DNA of 64,000 nucleotides from Lineus longissimus (Eukaryota; Nemertea; Pilidiophora; Heteronemertea; Lineidae): NCBI RefSeq assembly GCF_910592395.1, contig NC_088320.1, positions 11,222,501 to 11,286,500 of the forward strand, read 5' to 3'. Shown piece by piece: positions 53,365 to 64,000 of this stretch (position 1 is its first letter; each line of letters starts with the position of its first letter). The notes under the pieces were generated by a model. It saw only the letters and a program-made list of their open reading frames with translations, ran no database searches and was not told where the DNA came from. The position numbers and the translations under genes were made by a program.

Positions 53365-54860
53365 TCCATATGCAGGCTCGCCCAGAATCATAAAACAAAT
53401 TTGTGGGAATGGAAATCCTCCAATGTAATATTTGATGTAAAGAATCTGAATAGGTTTTGCCTGATTTAGCTGCATTGAAATTGAAAGCCATTCAAGGCAA
53501 TAAAATCCATCGAAATTCAGCGTCTATCATGACTTTTTGGAAGCATGACGTTTTAAATTCATTCAAAATTATCGATGGGGACAGTATTTATGTTAAATCT
53601 TAGTATTTATGTTAAATCTATGCATTTAGTACTTGCAGGTTATTTATCAATATTTACTGTTGCATTTAGCACTTTTTCTGAGGGAAAATCCTGGAAGAAT
53701 ATTGCAATTTTGCAGCGTTTGAACAATGTATTCAGTGACCAAATGTAGGCATATCCGACTCTCAAAGAAAGCAATCCAGTCCGTCACCTTTACCCTCTTC
53801 ATTGTGCAACTGGGAGTTGCATAGAAGCAGTGGCAGCATTGTACTCAGCGAGTTCGGCCATAATGTTTATATATTCGCGGTTGAATCTGCCTGTGCTTTC
53901 AATTTATTTGCTGTCGTCTGCTAGCAATTTTGGTGACTATAGTGGACGGTGATTTGCTCACACTGTCCGAATCCCCACACTGATCACTCTAGCATCAATG
54001 TTGCGCCATGAAAAGAGGCTTTCTCCCAGTGCGAAATACCCAGGATGAACGGTGGCAAATTTTGTTTTCGTACGGCGCAAATACAGTTTCGGTTGGGATA
54101 TTGTGTAACAGAGTTCAACTTCACTAAGAGGAGATATTACATTGATAATTATGACAATTATCTAAATATGAAATGTGAATGTTCTGTTTTTTTGTTGCAG
54201 GCACGACACGAAAAGGTTACGAGGGCTCATTAACCTGTGGTCGGCAGCTGCATTCGTCTTTCCACTAGTGACCTGGACAGCAAGGTTTCGAAGATTCGAG
54301 TACGTGAGAATACCCTCCTGGATAACGCTGAAATTAAGGGAACTAGGAACAGTTTGCGCTCCATATAGCCCAAAACGATGTGGACTTACGAATTGACTAA
54401 ATTAATATCATAGGAGGTTTTTTTAAAACCGAAATAGAATAATGATAATCTGAGTGTGTCACTTTGTAATCAACACGTTTACAAATCATTGTGATGGAAA
54501 GCCATCCAAATTCAGTTCATAATGTTGATTACAAAACCGAAAGGGGCCTGATAAAAGGCTATGCAGGCTCGCCCGGAATCATAAAACAAATTAGTCGGAA
54601 TGGAAATTATCAAATGTAATATTTGATGTAAAGCATCTAAATATGTTTTGCCTGATTTAGCTGCATTGAAATGGAAAGCCATTCAAGGCAATAAAATCCA
54701 TCGAAAGTCAGCGTCTATCATGACTTTTTTTGGAAGCATGGCTTTTTAAATTCATTAAAAATTATCGATGGGAAATTATTTATGTTAAATCTATGCATTT
54801 AGTACTTGCAGGTTATTTATCAATATTTACTGTTGCATTTACCACTTTTCCCGAGGGAAA
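53365..54860. repeat. Pair of direct repeats of about 300-330 bp, 1.2 kb apart
   Basis: 53365-53690 and 54562-54860 share GCAGGCTCGCCC(A/G)GAATCAT through TTATTTATCAATATTTACTG with few differences; a short TATTTATGTTAAATCT duplication is extra in the first. The 870 bp between has no recognised gene. Confidence 0.75.
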
Positions 54861-56280
54861 ATCAGTCAAGTTAAATGTTTGTTTTAAACACTGGTGCTAA
54901 TGTCACTCTGTGCTAACTTTGATTGTGTTACTAGGCATGTTAAAACTGATGTACATGGACAAGATTTAAGACAATTCTTGCATTTTAAATGCAGTATAAC
55001 CTCTTTATTAACGGGTTTCCTGGGACTGACACTTGCTGTCTCTATAGGGAGGTGTCGCATTACAGTTGTTCAGGCTACAGTATAATCCTAACCTGACGAA
55101 TCCATCAAGTTATTCAGGGTGCACCCGACAAAACTCACGGCTATTTTTACTTCCCTTGTACGTACATGTTGTATCAGGTCCCAAAACTAATGTTATAATG
55201 TTATCTACTGGTATATAACATCCATCGTTTAGTGCTTTAGTAAAGATAGTCTGCCATCCCATCAAATATAGATATTTGCAAGGAATTTTTCCTGACCCGA
55301 GGAATGTGATATTCCCAAAGCCGACATCTTAAATGTTTATCATTTTTGTAGGACTGAGGAAATACTTTTACGTTTATTATCTAGCGTATGCTGCGATAAG
55401 TTCACTGAGGGCATACTTTAGCATTGGTCCTATGACATAGAAAAGCAGTAAATCTGTAACTAGACATCCTTCCCAACTTAAAGGTGCGGGGCGCATTTGA
55501 CATGTTTGATAGGAACAAAGAGGCATTGAGATTTATCACACAGGATCATCTGCCATTTAATGCACCCTTAAAATAAATAACTGGGACTTTTTTGTATTAG
55601 ACCTCGATCAGGGGCATTTATAATCCAAATCTTTATAGGCCTACTGAAGAGAAATGTTTACAAACCAACCAAACATGCCAAAAAGCTTGCCAATATCGTG
55701 GTGACCTCTGAACCAGTGATCGGCCAGGTCAGGTCTCGAGCACTGTGGCTTTCAAGACGAGACATTTGCCGAATTCGTCCAGTTGCTTAAATTCAATATT
55801 ACGAAGGCACAAGGATCTTTCGAAATTCAAAATGTTTAGTTTAAACAATGGTCTAGAAATATTGTTAATATAGTGTTTGATGTTTTTATAAAAATTACTA
55901 ACTTTCATATTGACGTCAACTGTTTAATTTAATTATACCAGAATAAATTCATTGGATTATCCATGTATTTGTATTCATTTTTCACTTACTTAGAGGTAAG
56001 TGAAGAGCACACTTTTGTTAGCACGTTGTTATGGGGAACCCAAATAAACTTTTTCCTCACTATGAGGACATCTTCCCGGTTGTGGGGATTAGGACAGGTC
56101 CTCATAACGAAGTTGCTTCATAACGCGGAGAAATGGATATCTCGACTGACATCAGCAGGGCCCACATTCATAAATTTCTCAACTTAAGTGTCCTATAATC
56201 CAAATACATTGTATGCATTCGATCGACCATACCTTTAACACCGTGAAATCGAGGAATCTGGCAATAAAAACAGATAATTG
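54861..56280. other. Unassigned stretch with MITE-like pieces
   Basis: At 54990-55090 a GCAGTATAACCTC-type segment and at 56020-56130 a TATGAGGACATCTTCC...GTCCTCATA hairpin resemble degraded DNA-transposon ends. No gene is recognised. Confidence 0.35.
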
Positions 56281-56287
56281 AGGAGTG

Positions 56288-56560
56288 TCATCTTGTTTCA
56301 GAAATGTGGTTCGGTGAGGTTGTTACCTCCGCAATTACTCGACTCGTGACTGGTTGGGGAATGTGGACAGTATCACCAGTAACCTGTTGGAATGATCCAC
56401 AAGCGTGAAAATTGTAAAACCGAAGAGTCGCAAGCAACTTTAACTCAGGAGGCAGCGCGTAATTCCTCCTCGTTTCCGATTCAAGGTCATCCCTCACAAG
56501 AATTATGTGTGCCGATCAAACCGATATCGCTGATATAATTATAAATCGTTTTAGAAGTCC
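56288..56560 (-). pseudogene. Decayed Harbinger transposase N-terminal fragment
   Basis: On the minus strand RDDLESETRRNYALPPELKL, then ACGSFQQVTGDTVHIPQPVT match the N-terminal helix-turn-helix region of HARBI1-like transposases (compare the 7180-7310 block). Upstream, 56560-56756, frames look shuffled or unrelated. No catalytic part is present. Confidence 0.65.
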
Positions 56561-56999
56561 AGCGGATGGAGGCGATCTCGAAAAACCAGTCCCTGCGAAT
56601 TGTACGCCTGTGTGCAATTTCATGTTGCCAAGCCAACATCATAAAACTCATCTCCAATGTGCGCCGTGCTAAAAATGAACAGAAAGAACCAGTCCACTTA
56701 GAGTTAAGACTGCCCCGGATGTGTCTCAAATCTAAGATTCGATTTGAGTGGGCCACCTGACTTAAGCATATTTATGATTATGACTTATTTTAAGTAAGTA
56801 CCCCAACTAAACTTAAGATGCATTTCAGGTGCCCCACTTTGACTTCAGTAGCTTTATGAATTCGGACCCTCTTTTGCACGTAGTCCCCAGTCTTTTTTAC
56901 TCTTACCGCTGTCCTTTGGCAAGTAACACAATTATTGTCCCTATTCTTTTTGATTCATGCCAGCGATGCGCTAAAGGTTATTGTGTTGTAGCTATTAGC

Positions 57000-57640
57000 A
57001 AATGACCCTATCATGGTCTCAAGAAATGGGAATCCCGCAATGCCGCGCAAGCGAGTGCCAGGAACAACTGCGTCGTGAGGACCTTTGACGGTTCACTGCT
57101 GGTCCCCATTACACCATTAGACACCATCCTTGGTGAACTCCTAAAACATATGGTGGTCCTGCATTGGTGAAGGTCATGACAGCACTTTGCCAGAAGATTA
57201 GGGAGCAAGGGAAATGGCCGAAGGAACAGGACACAATTTCTCAACGCCCCCAATGCATTATCAAAAGGGCAACCTGCACTTGTGCTTTACCCTCCATAAT
57301 ATGTCTGTCTCATCAGCCACGGTCAAGGAGATACTATAGCTAGCAGAAGAACATGCCGGCTTCTTCAGGAGTGGAAAAATTGACTGAACAAATTCTCCAA
57401 CACCCAGACCACCAGAGGTTACATCACAATTTCATCGACATCAAGAAGGCTACAAACCGCCTATAGGAAGCGCTTTGTAAGGTCATGAGGAACAGCAACA
57501 TTGAGGAACCCCTCATCAGCATCACCAAACCACTTTATGACAACACAACTGATGCAGTGTTCCAGAACAATAACCCTGATACTCGGTATGCTGTCCCGTC
57601 TCCGTGAGCTCAACCTAAGAGTCACATTGTAGGAATAAGT
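57000..57640 (+). pseudogene. Decayed non-LTR retrotransposon RT fragment
   Basis: Across shifting plus-strand frames one can follow RT-like order: CQKIREQGKWP, a stretch matching the SLI-HPSKV block, EEHAGF-like, then HNFIDIKKA with a degenerate motif A, and NIEEPLISITKPLYD. Stops and frameshifts are numerous. The clade differs from the LINEs in the palindrome. Confidence 0.6.
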
Positions 57641-57990
57641 CCTGAAGACATACGGTAAGGTGTTCTATGCAGTTAATTTTCATACAAGGTACCTAAACCC
57701 AACCAGAGTCTACCAAACAGTCACCCAAAAGGAAAAAGATATAAGATGTTCTATGCAGTTTATTTGCATAAAAGGTACATGTAAACTAAATTACCATGTA
57801 ACAGTCACCGTGTAGGCCAGGAGTAAGACATGAGACCTAGCAGTATTTGTCTATGAAGTTCACTTCCATATCCATCACGAGTCCACTTAACAGTCATCAT
57901 GTAGAAGTAAGAGTGACATAAGGTAACTAATAAACCCACCAAGAGTTGACTTTCAAAACAGTCATTGTGTAGTATAGTAAGACATAAAGG
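57640..57990. repeat. Degenerate tandem repeat, about four units near 100 bp
   Basis: Words GTTCTATGCAGTT, AACAGTCA(C/T)C(A/G)TGTAG and GTAAGACAT recur with spacing close to 100 bp. Confidence 0.5.
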
Positions 57991-59040
57991 TGTTTTGATG
58001 AGGAGTGAGCTGTTGATATAAAATTTTATAGTCGGTTAGGACCTACTAGAACTACGATGGACCGTTTGCAGGGGAGGAGAGGAGCAACAAATAAGAATAA
58101 CAACAAATTAAGTTCGACTGTCGGTAAATTTAATGAGGAATCTATATACATTTTATATACATGTACAACTGGTTTTAAGAACAGTTTTATCATGTGGTAT
58201 TAGTTGATTCCAGGCATCTGCATTTTAAAAGGAACATTTATGAAATATGTCATGAAAATAAAACTCCATGATGGATTGTGACATTCTGACTCCACCTTCA
58301 TTATACAATGGTGACCAAATTTAATGTGGAATAACCAGGTAATTCATATTCACATGCATTTTCAAATTTTATAACCCCCAAAAAACACCTTAAAAACATA
58401 GGATGAAATGAAGATGGATCAACATTTTTGAAGGTGTTGTGCACATCAGTGGAGAAATACCAAACATTGTTTGAAGTTGACACGTCAAGGTCATATCGAC
58501 CAATGATGCACCTTTAAATATCACACAGTGAAGGTTTCTTGATATAACTGACATTGAGTTTTATGACTTGACCTACTTTACACCTGAAAAGTAGGTCATA
58601 TTGACCTGAGTTTTTGTTAATATGTACAGATGCCCAATAGGTGTCTACATATCAAATTTGAATCTAGGACAATTAATGACAAAACGTGCTACCTGCCCTG
58701 AAATTTTAGAGTTTGACTTCTGTGACCTTTAAAAGTAGGTCAAATCAAAAACATTTACAGTATTTCATGAAGTCTCATCAGAAGTATTGACAGTAAAAAA
58801 TTCATTGTTCTAGCTATCAGCGTTCATGAGATATTGACAAAATAAGGTTTTCAAAGATGGCCGCCTGGAGCCAAGAAAGTAGGTCAAATGGCGATGAGTT
58901 TTTCTGTGTCAAGTCATGTTGTCATAAGACATCCTCACACCAAGTTTCAACCTTCTAGACTCAATAGTGAACAAACCTATTGTCGACGGACGGACCCACC
59001 CGACAGATGGCGGACAAGACGCGACGACATAAGCTCACCC
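57991..59040. repeat. Dispersed-repeat-like block ending in a GACGGACGGAC segment
   Basis: Several AAAGTAGGTCA words occur (58580-58900), followed by CGACGGACGGACCCACCCG and GACATAAGCTCACC. That ending resembles the ends of abundant short repeats in marine invertebrate genomes (recalled, not searched). No gene is seen. Confidence 0.35.
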
Positions 59041-59205
59041 ATATAAGCTAAAAATCTAATGGCACTATGAAAATTTGATTTAATAGCACCCAAAGCAGCT
59101 TAAAAATGGTGTGTGATATTGAAGTGTTGACTAATTAATTGATTTGCCTTGGGAAGTCTGGAATGATTTTGCTTGAAGACACACAAAATAATCCTACATT
59201 CAACA

Positions 59206-59290
59206 AGAGCTTTTTTGCTCAATTGGTACGGCACAAGGTTTGTTGACTGAAGGTCTGAAGTTCGAATCCCATTCGTGTTACTTTTCATTG
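59206..59290 (+). repeat. tRNA-derived SINE-like sequence
   Basis: It has an A-box-like TTGCTCAATTGG (59215-59226) and a B-box-like AAGTTCGAATCC (59258-59269) at tRNA spacing, but no cloverleaf acceptor stem is apparent. Read as a SINE head or tRNA pseudogene, not a functional tRNA. Confidence 0.4.
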
Positions 59291-59299
59291 CTCTCAAAG

Positions 59300-61050
59300 T
59301 GCCCCTTCCTCGACGAGAGCTGTTGACTGAATGATGATGACGACATCCAGTGGGTCATTAGCATAATGGGGGTTTAGAGAAGCAATCTGGTGACCTAGCT
59401 GGTACTTTGTCCTCTTGACTTTTGGGGGTGTAATGAAAATGGTTCCGCTTTAAGCGGTTATTTTTGGACCAGAAACAACCTGCAAGTGCAAGGTAAAAGT
59501 GCTTGCAGTGGCAACAATTTACCTTACTTTCTTTTGGAGGCTTCATAACTGGCAATAGTCTTCAGTTCTTACAACTTCAATCAGATTATAGGTTTGAAGG
59601 CTTTCCCATTTAAGTGAAACCTCAACAAGGATTGCCACAAATGCCCCTGACAGAAAACCACGGTAAAATTATTGCAACAGAAATGATGATGCTGATGATG
59701 AAAGTAAATTCAACAGCCAAGAATCGAATTTTAGTTATAGAGTTAAAAGTTTGGTTAAATAGGTCCAAAAGTCTGTACATGTAAGATGTATAACTATATG
59801 GCTAAATCTGCATTTGCATTGATGGTTATAAGGTATACAGAGTAAAGATAAAAGAAATGAAAGTAATGTAAATTATACATGAACAATTTTTATCTTAAAT
59901 AAATATCTACAATAGAAACTAATTTCAATTTAGTCGCATTCCAATGAGGTTCAGGTTAATTTAAAGTCACAAACTTTCAGGTGAGCCAAAAAACAAAATG
60001 CCAGGCGACTGGGAAATCCAGCAGCCATTGTCAGTGACTTGAAAGACAATGATCACATATTCTGTTGTACTCTCTCGGAAACTCTTGGTGAGGTGCCAGC
60101 TAACTGAGCCACTTATTAGAAGCTGTGCCTTGAGATGATGTTAGTCATTCGGGCCGTGGCTTCTGATTGGATGGCAGTTGGCAACCAAACCATGATGGGT
60201 CCCAGAATGCAATTTGAGGTGAGGTCCTTGTTGTCATCTGGCTAGCAGCTGATGATGCCGTCTATACCTTTATCCCAACCTCTTTAAGCCATGGATGATT
60301 ATTCACACAAATACACTGGGGTAATGATACCCATAAGTTATAACTTCATAAGTTATAAATTCATTTCATCAACTTTTAAATTTAACGTTTCCAGAACAGA
60401 ACCAAATTCATGAATGTAAACAATAAAATCTTTATCACAATGAAAAAACAGTGCAAAGACCGAGGAAGATAATCCATCCCCAGGTGATAATAAAATAAAG
60501 TATACCAAGCCCTAAACAGGATAAAAATGAAGGAGATCAAGAGAATTCAGTAAGAGACAAGCTAAGTATTATAGTCTACCTCCCTGTCACACGTACAAGT
60601 TTGAAGATAACCGAGTACATTGCCCACTTTTTGTCTCACATAGGTTTCTCTGCAAAGGACTAATCTAATAGAATTTTACAACATAGGTTGCAATGGAAAC
60701 AATAAGTCAAGAAGTTACCAAAAGAAGCTTAGGATAAGATATAATTTTTTTGAAAAAATGCACACATGCTGAATGATCCCAGGACCAGGGACAATAATTG
60801 TACCGCTGATCCAGGGCAAAGAAAGAGCTGGTCGATAGATTCAATTAATAATGTATACAATACAATACTGGCATTTCATTCAAATAAATTAACTTGAGTT
60901 TGAATTTGATACAACTATTAGTAATACAAAATAAATCCCTAACAATAGTACCCTAAGAAAATCTATTGAACTTCATGTTCTAGTATGGCGAATACTGCAA
61001 TTAATTCACTTTTTGGGAAGTTTTATTTATTAAAAAAGAAATTTGGGAAG
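59300..61050. other. Unassigned AT-rich noncoding stretch
   Basis: No coding set, RNA or clear transposon is recognised; short microsatellite-like ATGATGATG (59690) only. Confidence 0.4.
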
Positions 61051-61059
61051 AAACTTTTG

Positions 61060-61130
61060 GTCTTACATGATTGATTGATTATATTCTTACATGATTGATT
61101 GATTATGGTCTTACATGATTGATTGATTAC
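61060..61130. repeat. 26-bp tandem repeat, three units
   Basis: Units TCTTACATGATTGATTGATT with short variable ends. Confidence 0.85.
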
Positions 61131-61349
61131 TTCCATAAATTGAAGAAAAATTCTACCCAGAAAGATGTTATTTTTGAACAAGTTTCATCAGTCATCTAGT
61201 GAAATCACCTGCCTGTCCTCCATCACCCTCCAGTCCAAGTTTGTAGACTGGTCCACTGTTCTTGAGAGTTGCAGCATCGAGTGGTAGGATCTGATACAAA
61301 TCTATAGATGGGCAGGAGTTTCATCAATTTATGGTTGCACACTCAGTTA

Positions 61350-61540
61350 CCGTAGAAGTAGAACCTCCCTTGCGGACAGCTCTGCCAGGTGGACACCTCT
61401 GCATTACGGACATGTCAATTCAGTCCCAATTTATCTTTTAAGATAAATTGGAAAGGAAATGACTAGTTAAAACTAGTCATTTCCTTTAACCAAAACATAT
61501 GTAGGGCGGACACCTCTCTACTCCGAATTGCGAACACAGC
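61350..61540. mobile_element. Probable MITE with two adjacent perfect hairpins
   Basis: 61426-61451 (12-bp stem) and 61452-61487 (17-bp stem, 2-base loop) are perfect and directly adjacent. They are flanked by similar GCGGACA and GGACACCTCT words on both sides, reminiscent of pogo/Tigger-type ends. Confidence 0.5.
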
Positions 61541-62700
61541 GATGGTGAGTTTTTGGTCCAATCACCTTGCAATTACAGACAGTAAGCAAAAATGATGGAT
61601 GGCTTCCCATCTTGACAATCCCCTAAACCAGTTGCAGGACATGGTTATGTATGTTTTGTTTGTAATGTGTGTACATGGGTCTCAGTGTTAATCCCTCCAG
61701 ACAGTAGTACAACTCAGAAACTACAGCCACAATCACCTAGGCATTCATGGGCATAAGAGTGCACAGAAATCTTAAGCCATCACCTTCATCTTGTAAGGAT
61801 GGAACCGGTCGAGCTCCCAGCCCCTTCAATAAGTCTATTGGGCACAGTATGTCCAATAAAGGTAACATTAACAGCATCTCCAAAAGGTGAGATCCTTAGG
61901 TCTGTGCCTCCCCTCCCCCACTACCTACTATGTTTCCATAGGGGGTCCATGCTCGTTCCATGAACTTAGGACTATGAGAAGCACAATCTAATCATTATAA
62001 GCATCAAACACACTTTCATAAAAACTGTTCATAACTCCTCACCAGATCAGTCATTTGATAATGCAATAATTTGGACTTGAGAAAGATCGCGGAGAGTGGT
62101 GAAAGAGTGTGAGGGAGATTTCTATAGGGCGGGGAGTTCCCAATTGATTATTTTCGAACCTGTCTATTTTTAAAAAAATAAACGAATTGAAAAATGAAAT
62201 GAAAAATTTAGGTGTTTTTTTATATATTAGATTGCTACGGTTCCTAACATTTCGTATCATACGCCCACCTCTGATAATTCCATTGTACCTAGTTTGAATG
62301 CTCTACATGCAATATAAATGCTGGTATACCACAAGAAGGTGACATTTTCCAATGCCTGACTTCTAGGATGAAACAATATCAATGAAAAGCTCATAACTTA
62401 CTAGTACTATTCATGTACCAATCTATGCAACAATAACAATTATGACTGTAAGTTTCATTGTGTGGCTATTTGGCGAGCTTGGCTCACCAACAATGTTTTC
62501 TCCCAGTCTTGGAGGTTGAACCAAGTTGGACGTTAACTAAATGATTATGTTTCAAATGGCAGGGATATATTGCAAGTCACTTTACTAAATGAAAAGTGCG
62601 TACCAAGTGACTCACAATATATCTCAGGCCATTAACAAAATCTAAAAAAGCGGCCAATTTTGTTTGATGTGACTTACCCAGTATATAGAACATCTACATG
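61541..62700. other. Probable 3' flank of the right-end gene
   Basis: Noncoding AT-rich sequence; no exon or RNA is recognised. Confidence 0.35.
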
Positions 62701-62722
62701 TACAATAAATGGCTTTGTTTTT

Positions 62723-63547
62723 CTAATCCCTGGGTAACCATTTAGCTGAAGGATTCTTCGACAGGAATAGCAAATATCTCATGATAAAAATCAAATTCTT
62801 TCGGCCATCCCTCGTCAGCATATCAAATGCTTTGGTGTAATATATGGTTCCTATTCTTTCGACGGCATTCTGTGGTTCTTGTTCCTGAATTTTCTTGAAT
62901 TCGTTGTGCTGTATATCAAGACAGGTCAGCCTCACCTAGAATGAGAAAACAGGAGCACACTATTGAAAGTAACAATTGAAATGCAAAATTAACAACAGTG
63001 TTTCCTGCGGATTTCAAGTTGACATAAAATTTTATTGTTCATACGCATAACAACATGTACAGTAAACCTTTCATAAAATGTAACAATTGGGACGGGTAAT
63101 TTTTGTCGCTCATAGTATGCAAAGTGTGTTATGTAACAGCGTTGTTACATCCTTCGCCAACCTTTAGATTTCCAAACGACAAATTTGGTCTGTTAGTGGT
63201 ATGAGGGAAGTCTGTTATATGTGAGTCCGTTATATGCTATATGTAGGTAGAAAGCAGAGGTGAAATATTGTACTTACAAATGTAGCTTCAACAGTCATGC
63301 CAAGGATCATTGAATTCGTGACTGTAGGCTCCAAACAGGAATTTTCAAGGTCTGCCAAGAGCTCAATACCGTGCTGTCCACGTAAACAAGGAGGGAATTC
63401 CAGACAATCTGGAGATCCAAGATCACTTTCACTTTTTTCAGGCTCAGAGGTGATTGGTTGGCTTCCCGCTGGTTTTTTATCTGCAGATCGCAGTTTTTTC
63501 TTCGGTGGCGTAAAACCAGTGTCTCTTTTCTTGACATTTTGTTTCAC
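62723..63547 (-). CDS. Last two exons of an unidentified host gene
   Basis: Exon A (63547-63278, 90 codons) follows a TTTCCAG acceptor and ends at a GTAAGT donor. Exon B (62935-62723) follows TTCTCATTCTAG and ends at TAG; both junctions are in phase 0. Exon A starts basic (VKQNVKKRDTGFTPPKKKLR), then is Ser/Pro/Glu-rich and ends ILGMTVEATF. Exon B has LTCLDIQHNEFKKIQ and a hydrophobic LIFIMRYLLFLSKNP near the C-terminus. This reads as a normal, undamaged coding gene, possibly nuclear given the basic start. Family not recognised; 5' exons lie beyond the window. Confidence 0.65.
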
Positions 63548-64000
63548 CTGGAAACAAGAAAACCATGCAAAGATTTGAGAAACTTGTTGGCAAACTTAGC
63601 TTTATTCAGGCCAGATTCATTCATTCATTCATTTCAAATACGTTTTTTTTGTAATTTTTTTTTACATGGCCCATAATGTATTGTGATGAACATTGCCTAT
63701 GTCAGGATGGTTTTCCTCAATAAATCCATGAACATCTTGAATGTATTCTTTGATGATTAAGATAGACCCCAAAAATGCCAAAAATTCTGAGGCCACATTA
63801 CATTAATGGTGTGTTTCCGGCAACGCACCTGAGTAGGAAGGACTATTTTTCTTTGGCATATCTTAACGGGCATTTCACCCTCTATTTTCTTAGTCTTATT
63901 TCAATTCATTATTGTATTTTGGGGATATGATATTTTGCTTTGTGGCTATTAAAGGGGACATTTTGGCACGCAAGTTATTCTGAATATCCACACCATGAAT
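63548..64000. other. Probable intron of the right-end gene
   Basis: Upstream (minus strand) of exon A; no further exon is recognised. An ATTC short repeat lies at 63619-63634. Confidence 0.35.

Noticed and set aside
59206-59290. Functional tRNA gene
   Set aside because: A and B boxes are present but the acceptor stem and full cloverleaf are not.

Overview
The window is eukaryotic, from an animal and most likely a marine invertebrate. GT-AG introns, AATAAA signals, non-LTR, BEL/Pao and PIF/Harbinger transposons, MITE-like repeats and minisatellites are visible. I see no operons, no bacterial-type genes, no tRNA gene and no rRNA gene. The phylum cannot be fixed from the sequence alone; a lancelet, mollusc or cnidarian would all fit. 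About 80% of the window is repeats or transposon debris.

Layout. 1-2245: 5' end of a BEL/Pao retrotransposon on the minus strand. 2250-4300: a complete three-exon gene for a secreted six-cysteine knottin-like peptide. 4955-45009: a giant inverted duplication. Its left arm is 4955-26414, its right arm 28212-45009, with a 1.8 kb spacer. The arms look about 97-99% identical by eye and differ by transposon insertions and deletions, chiefly a 5.6 kb Harbinger element that is nearly whole on the left and mostly deleted on the right. 45150-50130: tandemly repeated sequence split by a 2.5 kb insertion carrying a roughly 79-bp minisatellite. 50.8-52.1 kb: a small element with long terminal inverted repeats and a truncated HARBI1-like transposase. 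52.2-62.7 kb: AT-rich, gene-poor DNA with decayed LINE, Harbinger and SINE-like pieces. 62.7-63.5 kb: the last two exons of an unidentified minus-strand gene.

The most interesting system is a small secreted-peptide gene family. Exon 1 (signal peptide), intron 1, exon 2 (acidic propeptide) and the first few hundred bases of intron 2 of the knottin gene recur in both palindrome arms. In the arms, however, they are joined in correct splice phase to an entirely different exon 3, which encodes a four-cysteine peptide behind a basic processing site. So one signal/propeptide cassette serves two unrelated mature peptides, and the second gene sits as a mirror pair in the palindrome. The left copy is intact by inspection; the right copy has lost its first splice donor. 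The likely role (antimicrobial or toxin-like secreted peptide) is inferred from architecture only.

The rest is mostly a record of how the locus changed: insertions with an empty counterpart in the other arm, a microhomology deletion, internal repeat modules present four times, and a minisatellite family found both at the palindrome centre and outside its right end.
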